A program made the position numbers and the translations under genes. Below, piece by piece: positions 16,743-25,366 of a stretch of DNA of 64,000 nucleotides. Under the pieces are notes generated by a model. The model had not been told where the DNA came from, did no database searches, and was given only the letters and a program-made list of their open reading frames with translations. How positions within the stretch are numbered: the stretch's first letter is position 1; every line of letters starts with the position of its first letter. Source of the stretch: JALOLG01 sp963722415 (GTDB lineage: Bacteria > Actinomycetota > Acidimicrobiia > Acidimicrobiales > Ilumatobacteraceae); NCBI GenBank assembly GCA_963722415.1, contig CAVRNI010000041.1, forward strand, positions 12,405 to 76,404, read 5' to 3'.

Positions 16743-19367
16743 TTACCGCACGATGACCTTCATCGCTTCGGTGTTGACGACCGAACCGTCGCCGGCGGTG
16801 ATGACCACTGCGATGGTGTGCTCGCCTGGGATGAACGACTTGGTCGTCTTCACGTCGATCTGGAACTTGTTGGCCGCCGCGTCGTAGCGGACGCAGCCCT
16901 TGCTGACGCCGTCGAGCGTGACCTGGACCCGGCACACCGGAGCGAGCAGCGCGGCCGCGGCCTGATCGGAGAGCAGGGCACCCGAGGCGGTCCCGAGTTG
17001 GAACCTCACGGGGATCGTCGACCCCCGCCGGTAGTTGGTCTGCGGGATTGGTTCGAGGAACCCGCCGAAGTCGTACTGCACGACGTACGTACAGGCGACC
17101 GTCGTCATGTTGCCGGCTCGGTCTGCCCCGGAGACGTCGACCGACTTGACCCCCGGTGAGGCCAGATCGGCCGCCGCGATCGGGCTGGTCACGGTCCCGT
17201 CCACAGGCCCGGAGAGCGCGTCCGTGACCGTTGCCGAGACCGAGCCCACTGAGCTGCCCACCACCAGCGCGGGTGTCGCCGAGCAGGTGACGGTTGGCGC
17301 GGTCAGATCCACGTTGACCGTCGCCGAGGCCGAGCCGAGGTTGCCGGCAACGTCGGCGCATCCGGCGGTCAGCACGATCCCGAGTCCCTCGCCGATCGTG
17401 GATGATGACGTCATGCAGTTGGCCGGATCGATTCCCGAGCCACCCGCTTCGTCGGCCCAGTTCCACGTCACCGTGACTGGGCTGTTGGTCCATCCGTTCG
17501 CATTCGGCGCCGGTGCTGTCGTCGGGTCGGCCACCGGTGGGATCGTGTCGGACGGGCCACCGAACTCGTATGCCCCGATGTCGAAACCAGCGAACTGCGG
17601 ACGGGCGACGCCGCGTTGGTCGTCCGGCGGTGCCAGGACCGGATCGCCGGCGTCGATGGCCGGACTCGCGGCGTTGAGCGCCATCGTGGGTGTGCGTCCC
17701 GGCCAGGCGAGCGTGAGAGGCGCGAGCAGCGGATCACCGGTCTGGGTGATCCCCGGGCACGACGTGCGTGTGTCGTCGAGCGGGTGCGGCGTCACGAGAT
17801 TGTTCCACCCGCTCATCGACACGCCACCCAGGACGAAGCACTCGTCGCGGCCCGTGTTGGCGGCGACGATTGTGTTGCGCAGGACAAAGGACGTCGCCTC
17901 GCCGGTCGTGGGGTTGTAGACGGTGATGCCGGCGCCGTCGCCGGTGCTCTCGTTGCCGGCAACGGTCGAGTTGACCACGGTCAGCGAACCGGCGACGGTG
18001 AAGATCGCTCCACCGGCGTCGGCGCCGTTCTGGGCGCCCTCGCCACCGCCGACACCGCGCACGGCGGCGTTGCGCGTGAACGTGCTGTTGCTGATCGTGA
18101 TGTCGGCCTGGTGGCCGAAGATCGCGCCACCCAGCCCGGCGCCACCACCACCGCCGAAGTCGGTGGCGTTGCCGGCGAACGTTCCACCATCGCCCGGCTC
18201 ACCGAAGACGTCCCCGCCCGGGCCGGAGCCACCGCCACCGCCGAAACCGCCATCGCCGCCTCCGCCGCCGGGGAACGGTTCGGCGAACGCCGCTCCCGCG
18301 CCGCCGCCACCGCCGAAACCGCCGTGACCGCCGTCCCCTGTGTCCCAGCCCCCGCCGCCGCCTCCTCCGCCGTAGCCGCCGGTGCCGCCCGTGCCCGACT
18401 GGGTCAGCACACCGCCGGCCGGCGACGGATCGCGCGCGGCTCCGCCGCCGCCCCCGCCGCCGGCGCAACCGTCGTGACCGTCCTCACCAGTGAACGGGAT
18501 GGGCGAATTGGCGTCGCCCCCGGCGCCGCCACACCGGAACCCACCGTCCGCGCCGCCGTCGCCGACGGTGCCTCCACCACCAGCACCGTGGTCCGCGGCG
18601 TCCCCGCCGTTGCCGCGCGACCCGCCACCACCTCCGCCACCACCACCAGGATCGCCGCCTCGCCCGCCATTGCCACCCACGCCACCGCCTCCGCCGCCGG
18701 CACCGTCGAACTGGCTGCCGGTACTGCCGTTGCCACCCGTCGCCGTGTTCCCCTCGAACGTGCTCCACTGCACGAGCAGCGAGCCGCCGTGGACGAAGAT
18801 CGCCCCCCCGGCGCCCATCCCGCCGCCACCGCCGCGAGCACCGTTGCCGCCCCTGACGGCGAAGCCCTTGACGTGCACCTCGCGTAGATCGAGGTTGCCG
18901 AGCTGGCCGACCACGAAGGCGCGCATTGGCGCCGTCGATGTCCGGATCAGCACCGCGCCGCGGCCTTCGATGATCATCGGCGACGTGATCATCGGCGTCA
19001 CCGACGGACCCGTGTAGTTGGCGGCGTCGGTGGTGTTGAGCACGTCCGTCACCTGCCCCATCCGGTAGACGCCAGGCATCAGTTCGATGATGTCTGCGCC
19101 GCTCCCTGCCGCGCACCCGCTGTCGATCATGACGAGGTTGAATGCGGGGTCGAGGAACGAGCTGGCGTCGTGGTTCGCCGCCAGGATCGCCTCCTGGAGC
19201 GAACAGCCAGGGATGCCGAGTCCCTGATCGGTGGTGGTGACGACGATCGACGCGGCGTGGACCGGCGACGTCACGAGCGGGCTGAGCGCCAGAACGCCTC
19301 CCGCGAGCACGCCGGCGGTCATCGCGCCGAGAGCACGTCGGAGGTCCAGGTTCGACTTCGTGATCAT
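16743..19367 (-). CDS. Secreted glycine-rich beta-helix surface protein
   Basis: 874 residues. A signal peptide (about residues 1-39, hydrophobic core MTAGVLAGGVLALSPLV, then PVHAA) is followed by a CSLQEAILAAN region as in polymorphic-membrane or choice-of-anchor beta-helix proteins. Residues about 174-412 are dominated by glycine in GGGG, GGNGG and GGDGG runs, like a PE_PGRS insertion. Helix rungs resume (ITISNSTFTRNAA, LTVVNSTVAGNES) and close with SPAIDAG and DIGAYEF near residue 597, the choice-of-anchor Q signature. Ig-like strands and a PxKF-like end (RRGSTIPVRFQLG, about residue 779) follow. The start overlaps the small HTH gene stop (ATGA). Probable cell-surface or biofilm protein, by inference. 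Confidence 0.85.
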   Translation of the reverse strand: MITKSNLDLRRALGAMTAGVLAGGVLALSPLVTSPVHAASIVVTTTDQGLGIPGCSLQEAILAANHDASSFLDPAFNLVMIDSGCAAGSGADIIELMPGVYRMGQVTDVLNTTDAANYTGPSVTPMITSPMIIEGRGAVLIRTSTAPMRAFVVGQLGNLDLREVHVKGFAVRGGNGARGGGGGMGAGGAIFVHGGSLLVQWSTFEGNTATGGNGSTGSQFDGAGGGGGGVGGNGGRGGDPGGGGGGGGGSRGNGGDAADHGAGGGGTVGDGGADGGFRCGGAGGDANSPIPFTGEDGHDGCAGGGGGGGAARDPSPAGGVLTQSGTGGTGGYGGGGGGGGWDTGDGGHGGFGGGGGAGAAFAEPFPGGGGGDGGFGGGGGSGPGGDVFGEPGDGGTFAGNATDFGGGGGAGLGGAIFGHQADITISNSTFTRNAAVRGVGGGEGAQNGADAGGAIFTVAGSLTVVNSTVAGNESTGDGAGITVYNPTTGEATSFVLRNTIVAANTGRDECFVLGGVSMSGWNNLVTPHPLDDTRTSCPGITQTGDPLLAPLTLAWPGRTPTMALNAASPAIDAGDPVLAPPDDQRGVARPQFAGFDIGAYEFGGPSDTIPPVADPTTAPAPNANGWTNSPVTVTWNWADEAGGSGIDPANCMTSSSTIGEGLGIVLTAGCADVAGNLGSASATVNVDLTAPTVTCSATPALVVGSSVGSVSATVTDALSGPVDGTVTSPIAAADLASPGVKSVDVSGADRAGNMTTVACTYVVQYDFGGFLEPIPQTNYRRGSTIPVRFQLGTASGALLSDQAAAALLAPVCRVQVTLDGVSKGCVRYDAAANKFQIDVKTTKSFIPGEHTIAVVITAGDGSVVNTEAMKVIVR

Positions 19368-19609
19368 TTCCTCTGCCTTTCGTGATCAGACCGCTCCGCG
19401 GCGAGCCTTCGGTTGGCGTGTTTTCGGGTTGCGATCTCGATCAGGGTCTGGACCGCCTCGCACGTCACACCCAAGGTGACGGCGATCGCCGCGTCCGAGG
19501 CCCCGGCGTCGCGAAGTTCGATCGCCCGCCCATAGATCGGCGCGAGACCTCGATCGGCGGAGTCCTTGGCCACGGTGGCGATCGTGCGCCCGCCGTACCC
19601 GACGCGCAC
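19364..19609 (-). CDS. Small helix-turn-helix protein co-translated with the glycine-rich protein
   Basis: 81 residues from GTG 19609. The middle forms a sigma region 4 or Hin-like HTH: IYGRAIELRDAGASDAAIAV followed by TLGVTCEAVQTLIEIATRK. The tail is very basic and charged. The stop codon overlaps the ATG of the glycine-rich gene (AAATGA with AGAGG just before), so the two proteins are made from one message. The start codon lies at the edge of a 20-bp perfect palindrome (19608-19627), suggesting autoregulation or control by the divergent LAL regulator. I do not know a named family for it. Confidence 0.6.
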   Translation of the reverse strand: MRVGYGGRTIATVAKDSADRGLAPIYGRAIELRDAGASDAAIAVTLGVTCEAVQTLIEIATRKHANRRLAAERSDHERQRK

Positions 19610-19627
19610 GCGTAGTGGACTACGCGT
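19608..19627. promoter_or_regulatory. 20-bp perfect palindrome between divergent HTH and LAL genes
   Basis: ACGCGTAG, four bases TGGA, CTACGCGT: a perfect 8+4+8 inverted repeat. It overlaps the start codon of the HTH gene (19607-19609) and lies just upstream of the -10 box of the LAL gene, so a bound protein could control both directions. Confidence 0.6.
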
Positions 19628-19644
19628 TCTGGGCCCCCGTTGCC

Positions 19645-19657
19645 TACACTCGGCGGG
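19645..19657 (+). promoter_or_regulatory. -10 box and leaderless start of the second LAL gene
   Basis: TACACT at 19645-19650 is followed by six bases and then the GTG start at 19657, so the transcript would begin at or near the start codon. No ribosome binding site is present. The -35 region is weak. Confidence 0.5.
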
Positions 19658-22315
19658 TGCACGAGCGGCGGGCGGCCAGCACGGGCGTCGGGGCGTGGCC
19701 GTTCCGGGGGCGCGACGAGGAGCTGGAAGTCATCCGCGGCGCGATCGGGCCAGGCGGGGCGGGTTCGGTCGTCGTCCTCGGCCAGGCCGGTGTTGGCAAG
19801 ACCCGGTTGCTGCGCGAGGTCGCCTCGAGCGCTGAACGGGCGGGGCATCCGGTGCGGTGGATCATCGGCAGTCCACTCGTGCAGCACGTCGCGCTCGGCG
19901 CGGTCACGGAGTTCCTTCCGGCTGAGACCGTCGGCGCCGAGCCCGCCGCGCTCGCCGCGTACGCCCGTGGTGCGCTGCTGCGCCGTGACGGTGACTCGAC
20001 TGCGATCGTCTTCGTCGACGACGTGCATCTTCTCGACGCGGAATCGGCCGCGATCGTGCATCAATTGTGCCTGTCTCGCTCCGTTGCCGTCGTCTGTGCT
20101 GCTCGTCGACAGGTGCGGACGCCAATGCTCACGGCGCTCTGCCGGGACGAACGGACAACCGTTCTCGAGCTCCAACCGCTCGGCCCTGGCGATGTCGCGG
20201 CCGTGCTCGCTGACGTCCTGGGTGGGGCGGTGGACCCGAGCACCGCCCATTCGTTCTACGAACGGAGTTCTGGCGGGGCGCTGTTCCTCCGCGAGTTGGT
20301 CGAGGACGCTCGTCGGTCCGGTGCGCTCCGCCGCGAGCCCGTGGGCTGGACCGTGCGACGCGAATGGAGACCCGGCACGCAGCTGCTCGATCTGGTCCAC
20401 GCCCGATTGCAGCGTGATGACGAGGACGAGAACCGCGCCCTCGAGATCGTCGCCGTCGGCGAGCCTGTCTCCCTCGGAGTCCTGCTCGCGCTCGCGCCGG
20501 ACGCCGCAGTCGAGCGTCTGGAACACGAGCGCTTGCTCGAAGTTCGCCGTGATGGGCGTCGCTCGTTCCTGGCCTTTGCCCACCCGCTGTACGGCGAGGC
20601 GAGTCGACCTCGGCTCGGGTCCTTCGCGGCGCGCCGCCACCGGTTGCGGCTCGCAGACGCGGTACTGGCAGCAGGTGCGCGACGCCGCGGCGACCTCTTG
20701 GCGATCGCGCTCTGGCGACTCGACGGCGGTGACCTCGAACCGCAGCAGTGGCTGCTGGCCGCGCGACGTGCACTCTCGCTCCGCGATCGGGCATCCTCGC
20801 GCGCTCGCCGAGCGAGCGGTCAGCGCGCTGGGAACGACCACGGCTTGGACCGTTCTCGGCGAAGCACGGACCGTCGAGCGCCAGCTCGACGGCGCGATGG
20901 CAGCGTTCGACATGGCCCGAGCGGCGGCGGACACGGACCATGATGTCGCGACCGTCGCCGCGGCGCGTGCCCGGTCGGCATTCTGGCTCGGCCAGGAGGT
21001 CGAAGGTGCCATCGACCACTTGTTGGTCGCCGAAGCAGCAGTTCGCGACGACGCGAGCAGGGCGGTGATCGCGGCGCAACGTGTCAGCATTCTGGTCAAC
21101 TCCGGCCGCACTCGTGAGGGCGTGAAGCTCGCCGACCAGCTCGTTTCCGGCGGACTGCTCGCGCCTGCAGAGCGGCGATGGGTGCAGTCGGTCGCCGCCA
21201 ACGGGCTGGCCTTCCTCGGTGAGACACGCCGCGCCCGCTCGATCGCCGAGGCGTTGATGGCCGAACCCGAGCGTCCCGGATTGGAGCTCATCTCGACGGG
21301 TACCGCCCTGACCAACTTGATCATCGCCGACTTGCTCGGCGGGGATCTGCGTCGCGCTGACGACCTGTTGCTCGCCGCCGGGGAACTCGTGCAGGATCCG
21401 GAGAGCGCCGGCTTCGTCGCCACTCTTCACGGGCGAGTGGCGCTGTGGCAAGGCAGGCCGCGGACGGCGCTGGGCCGCCTCGAGCGCGGACGCGACGGAC
21501 TCGCCTTGGGCATGTCGCCCTGGCGTTCGGCGTGGTGCGACGCGCTGCGTGCGGAGGCGGCGGCACTCATCGGTCTGCCGTCGCAGCCGGTGCGTCCCGT
21601 TCTCGGTCCGACGAACGAAATCTCGCATCGATTCCTCGCCCTCGACTCACTTCGCTCCGAGGCCGCCCGAATGGCGACGGGCGGTGACCTCCTGGGCGCC
21701 CGCGCCGTATTGCGGGATGCAGCGGGCCAAGCGGCCGCCCACGAGCTCCTTGCCGCTGCGCTGCTCGGGAACTACGAGCGGTTCCGGCTGCGCGACCCCG
21801 ATGCGGAGGCTGATCTTCTCGCGCTGGCCGACCACGTGGACGGATCATTTGGTGTCTTGTTCGCGGCGCACGTACGAGGCTGGCAATCCGCTGATGCCTC
21901 CGCGCTGGTCACAGTTGCCGCGCAACTGGCGGATGCTGGCATGACCCTGTACGCCGCGGAATGCGCGGCCGACGCGGTGGCTGCCGCCAGGAGCGCGGGG
22001 CAATCGACAGCTGCTCGCCGCGCCAACGCGTTGGCCCTTGAACTCGGTGGCAGATGTGAGGGCTGTTGGAGTCCGCGCCTCGGTACGGTCGCGAGCACCA
22101 CGCTGCTCACGCCGCGCGAACACGAGATCGCGTTGATGGCGGGCGGCGGCTTGTCGAACCGACATATCGCCGAACAGCTCACCGTCGGCGTGCGCACTGT
22201 CGAAGGTCACTTGCTACGCATCTACGCGAAGGTCGGAGTCCGGAGCCGGCGAGAGCTTGCGGAACTCTTCGCCGCGGCCACCCCGCCCCCGACGCCAGTG
22301 ACATCAACAACGTGA
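19657..22315 (+). CDS. LuxR-family LAL regulator (AAA ATPase, TPR, C-terminal HTH), one frameshift
   Basis: About 886 residues after repair. N-terminal ATPase: FRGRDEELEVIRGAI, Walker A LGQAGVGKTRLL, Walker B AIVFVDDVHLL. A helical-repeat middle follows, and a classical LuxR HTH ends the protein: LTPREHEIALMAGGGLSNRH, then EQLTVGVRTVEGHLLRIYAK. The frame breaks near 20793; removing one G of CGGGCATCC gives LRDRHPRALAERAVSAL. The GTG at 19657 is chosen because TACACT lies at the leaderless distance upstream; GTG 19615 would sit inside the palindrome. It is divergent from the HTH/glycine-rich operon, its most likely target. Confidence 0.85.
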
Positions 22316-22422
22316 GCGAGGCCGTGTCCGCGGTGAGACAGACGGCCCATCCGTCGCCGACGGTCATCCCGTCGTTGGTATCGGTCGGCGGATCGTCGGC
22401 ATGCTCGCCGATTCCGCGGTGC

Positions 22423-22881
22423 TCAGCGGCCGGGGCGGTGCACGCGCTCCCACGGCCACTCGGCGGCCAGCCAGGCGGCGACGGCGTCGGCGAGGGGGAC
22501 GTCGAGCTCGGCGTGACTGGAGCGCACCCACGACTGGGCGGTCACGTCGGCGTCTGGCGACTGCGAGGGGTAGAGGTAGACGCACCCGATCACGTCGCCC
22601 GTGACCGGGTCGAGGACGGTGAACGTGAACCCGGTGCGAGCGACGAAGTCCGCGGCGTGGCGGCGGAGGTCGTCGAGGTTCCGGTCGAGTGACATGCCCT
22701 CCGGCGGCGGCCAGTTGCCGTCGGGAAACCCCGGTGTCGAGCGGACGTGGGCGATGCTCGATGTCCACGCCGCGTGATCCGCCTCGTTGTGCTGCGGGCC
22801 GAGCGGCTCCAGCCGGAAGTGGTCGTTCTCGAGGGTCGTCGGCGGCTCGAAGTCGGTTGGGACGAACGGCGGCTCGGCCAC
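22423..22881 (-). CDS. GNAT-family N-acetyltransferase
   Basis: 152 residues from GTG 22881. The family shape is recognisable: ENDHFRLEPLGPQHNEADHA at the start, then TFTVLDPVTGDVIGCVYLYP as strands 3-4, and a C-terminal helix region LADAVAAWLAAEWPWERV. The usual Q/R-x-x-G-x-G/A loop is not obvious, so acetyl-CoA binding may be degenerate. TAGCGT lies seven bases upstream of the GTG on the minus strand, suggesting a leaderless transcript. The gene shares a promoter region flanked by a 12-bp inverted repeat with the divergent DUF1801 gene. Confidence 0.75.
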   Translation of the reverse strand: MAEPPFVPTDFEPPTTLENDHFRLEPLGPQHNEADHAAWTSSIAHVRSTPGFPDGNWPPPEGMSLDRNLDDLRRHAADFVARTGFTFTVLDPVTGDVIGCVYLYPSQSPDADVTAQSWVRSSHAELDVPLADAVAAWLAAEWPWERVHRPGR

Positions 22882-22888
22882 GACCCGG

Positions 22889-22957
22889 ACGCTAGTGGGG
22901 GACGCCCGGACGACAGCGATCCGCGCCGACGAGAGGTCTGTCCGGCCCCACTAGCGT
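22889..22957. promoter_or_regulatory. Divergent promoter region bounded by a 12-bp inverted repeat
   Basis: ACGCTAGTGGGG (22889-22900) and CCCCACTAGCGT (22946-22957) are perfect inverted copies 45 bases apart. Each contains TAGCGT oriented as a -10 box, one reading left to the GNAT gene and one reading right to the DUF1801 gene. The symmetry suggests duplicated promoter ends or a pair of operator sites. Confidence 0.5.
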
Positions 22958-22997
22958 GGCCTGCATTCGGACGTGACGACGCGGAGGGAATCACGCG

Positions 22998-23398
22998 ATG
23001 GACAAGGCACGCAAGGGAGCGTCGACCCGAAAGCCACCCGTGCCGTCGGATAGCCATGCCGAGATCGACGATTGGATGCGGCGCGTGATGCCCGACCTGC
23101 AACCCATCGTCAAGCGACTGGACGAAATGATCCGTGAGACGCTGTCCGGGACTCAGTACGCCGTCAAGTGGAAGAAGGCGTACTACGGCTTGCCGGACCA
23201 CGGATGGATCATCGAGATGGTCGCGTACGACGTGTCCGTGAACGTCGTGTTCTTCGGAGGCGCCGACTTCGACGCTCCGCCGCCACTCGGAAACACCGAC
23301 CGATCCCGCTACATCAAGGTCAAAACGCTGGACGAGCTGGAACAATCGGATCTGCCCAAGTGGATCGAGGACGCGGTCGAGTGGCAGGCTGGACATGA
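22998..23398 (+). CDS. DUF1801 (iron-chaperone-like fold) protein, stop lost by a shift
   Basis: The frame from ATG 22998 gives a DUF1801 protein: SHAEIDDWMRRVMPDLQPIV, LSGTQYAVKWKKAYYGLPDH, VSVNVVFFGGADF, RYIKVKTLDELEQSDLPKW. These small proteins share a fold with frataxin-like proteins and have no firm biochemical role. The frame has no stop for another 1,300 bases and would run antisense through the phosphotransferase gene. In the -1 frame a TGA at 23396 would end the protein at about 133 residues, the usual family length, so I place the end there and assume one missing base near 23390. Confidence 0.65.
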
Positions 23399-23549
23399 GC
23401 CCCCACGAGCGGCAATGGCCGACATGCTGCTGACCGAACGCGCGACCTCGAGCTCTCGACGAGCGCCGATCGGCAACGGCGTCGTACACCTCCGCTACCG
23501 CCCGCTGAGGAAGCCACGTCGGCCTCCGGGGGACGGAGCGTGCGGCCCG

Positions 23550-24455
23550 TCATCTGATGACGTCGAGCGCGGCGGCGAGGAAGGCGTCTCGTCGCGTGAG
23601 CAGGGTCGTCGGGTCCAAGTCGGTGCGTCCCTGCCCGGCGTAGATCTGCACGAACGAGCCCATCGTCGGTGGCGTGGTCAAGGCGGCGGCGACGTCCCAG
23701 TAGGCGACGTCGGCGGCGGGTCGCCCGATGGCCGATTCGTAGCCGGCGAGAACGGCGTCCGCGCCGGACAGTCCCACCACCAGCGCGGCGTCGCAGCGTT
23801 GCATGCCGAGGTCGATGCCCGGATGGCCAATTCCCGCACACTCCCAGTCGATGATGCCCGTCAGTCGATCGTCGTCCCACATGGTGTTGCCGTACCAGAA
23901 GTCGCCGTGGACGAACACCGGGCGGTGGTCAGGCATCGGGCTGCGCCGCAGTACGTCCTCGGCTTCGCAGAGCAGCGCCCTGGTCGGCTCGCACCGGCGC
24001 GCGGCGTCGAAGTCGACGGGTTCGACCGGGCGCTGTCGGACGGGAAGGTGACGCGATGTCGGGATCGGCGCGGCGTGCACCAGGGCGACCGCCTCGCCGA
24101 GTGCTCGCAGTCGAGCCGTCGACGGTTCCGTCGTCGATCGACTCGTGCCAGGGACGCGCGTCATCACGAGGGCGAACACACCGGGCGTGGCCGGCCCGCC
24201 CATCGCGACGCCGAGCAGCCGCGGGCCGGGGATCTCCGAGACTGCGATCGCCTTCAGGGCTGCCGCCTCGGTCGCCAACAGCGCAACGCTCGACTCGCTA
24301 CCGACACGAACAACGACCTCGTCGATGTCCGAGCCCGAGAACCGCACCAGCCACGGCGATTCACCGCGCCGCAGTCCGGTGACCGACACCACCGATGCCC
24401 CGCGGTGGACACAATTCGTCACCCACGTCAGCAATCCCAGGTCGGGCTGAACCAT
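23550..24455 (-). CDS. Aminoglycoside phosphotransferase (APH)-family kinase
   Basis: 301 residues from ATG 24455. Kinase landmarks: an N-lobe VVRVGSESSVALLATEAAAL, catalytic loop VFVHGDFWYGNTMW (HGD and Asn), and metal-binding TGIIDWECAGIG. The family phosphorylates small hydroxylated substrates including aminoglycosides, homoserine, choline or macrolides; the sequence gives no reason to choose among them, and antibiotic resistance should not be assumed. Convergent with the DUF1801 gene and divergent from the ZIP transporter with an 88-base gap. Confidence 0.87.
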   Translation of the reverse strand: MVQPDLGLLTWVTNCVHRGASVVSVTGLRRGESPWLVRFSGSDIDEVVVRVGSESSVALLATEAAALKAIAVSEIPGPRLLGVAMGGPATPGVFALVMTRVPGTSRSTTEPSTARLRALGEAVALVHAAPIPTSRHLPVRQRPVEPVDFDAARRCEPTRALLCEAEDVLRRSPMPDHRPVFVHGDFWYGNTMWDDDRLTGIIDWECAGIGHPGIDLGMQRCDAALVVGLSGADAVLAGYESAIGRPAADVAYWDVAAALTTPPTMGSFVQIYAGQGRTDLDPTTLLTRRDAFLAAALDVIR

Positions 24456-24543
24456 CGACCCACGCTAAGTGCCGTTACGCCCCTGCGGTTCGCGGCGTCG
24501 CCCAGCTCGTCCGGTTCGCCGATCCTGACGACCCTGCCATGCT

Positions 24544-25242
24544 GTGTCCGTGCTCAAGGCGTTCGGGCTCGGAGCGATCGCCCAGTCGTCGCTGCTGCTG
24601 GCCGGACTCCTGGTCTTTTGGGTCACGGTGCCGCGGCGCGTTGTCGGCATCATGGCCGGGTTCGGTGCCGGAGCGCTGCTGGCTGCCGTCTCCTTCGACC
24701 TCATCGCCGAAGCCGAGGGCCTCGATGAGTGGGAGCTGGGCCTGTGGATGCTCGTCGGGGTCGCCGTGTTCCTCGTCGGCGACCGCATCGTCGAGCGGCG
24801 CTTCGGCAGTGAGGGGACGGGCGGGGCGATGGGCATCGTCGTCGGCTCCGTCGTCGACGGCGTCCCCGAGTCGATCATCTTCGGCATCCAACTGGCGACT
24901 GGACTGCCGGTCAGCGCCAGCTTCCTCGCCGCCGTGCTGATCTCCAACATCCCCCAGGCGATCGCCCCCTCCGCCGACCTCGCCGCAGCCGGATGGGGTG
25001 CCCGCCGGCTCGGACGTCTCTGGCTCCTCGTCGTTCTCGCGTGTGGCGTGGCCGCCGCCCTGGGGTACGCGGGTGCAAACGCGAGTGGCGACATCACCGG
25101 TGCCCGCATGGCCGCCCTCGCCGCCGGTGGGCTGCTGGCCATGATGACGAACTCGCTGATGCCGTTCGCGTACGAACGCGGCGGTGAGTTGGCCGGGTTG
25201 GCCACCGTCGTGGGCTTCTGTTTGGCGATAGGTGGGAGCTGA
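24544..25242 (+). CDS. ZIP-like metal permease
   Basis: 232 residues with about eight hydrophobic helices and no signal peptide. The ZIP-like features are an N-terminal GAGALLAAVSFDLIAEAEGL and the helix IVVGSVVDGVPESIIFGIQL, whose D-G-x-P-E-S motif corresponds to the metal-site H-x-x-P-E of ZIP proteins with Asp in place of His. The next helix contains ISNIPQAIAPS, again close to the second ZIP site. It probably moves divalent metal across the inner membrane. Start GTG 24544; GTG 24550 is equally possible. No metalloregulator is adjacent. Confidence 0.75.
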   Translation: MSVLKAFGLGAIAQSSLLLAGLLVFWVTVPRRVVGIMAGFGAGALLAAVSFDLIAEAEGLDEWELGLWMLVGVAVFLVGDRIVERRFGSEGTGGAMGIVVGSVVDGVPESIIFGIQLATGLPVSASFLAAVLISNIPQAIAPSADLAAAGWGARRLGRLWLLVVLACGVAAALGYAGANASGDITGARMAALAAGGLLAMMTNSLMPFAYERGGELAGLATVVGFCLAIGGS

Positions 25243-25366
25243 CCACGAGCTGAAATGGTTCAGTGGTTGATGAACGACGAGAGATCGCCGCCCATCACGT
25301 GACTCGGTTGGTCACATACCGGTAGGCGCGCATAGCGTCGCCGCACTGCACGGAGAGGGGTCGAAC

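Noticed and set aside
17900..18850. Mobile-element or satellite-like low-complexity DNA
   Set aside because: The GGC/GCC-rich bias is explained by the glycine-rich region of one intact open frame.
23550..24455. Calling the APH-fold kinase an aminoglycoside resistance gene
   Set aside because: The fold is shared by many small-molecule kinases and no substrate-specific feature is visible.
22998..24728. A 576-residue protein starting with DUF1801
   Set aside because: Everything after about residue 135 is antisense to the APH-family kinase; the family is about 135 residues long.
25243..25366. GTGAC-N7-GTCAC and TACCGGTA as an operator before the aromatic hydroxylase
   Set aside because: Short arms and no neighbouring regulator; chance is likely.
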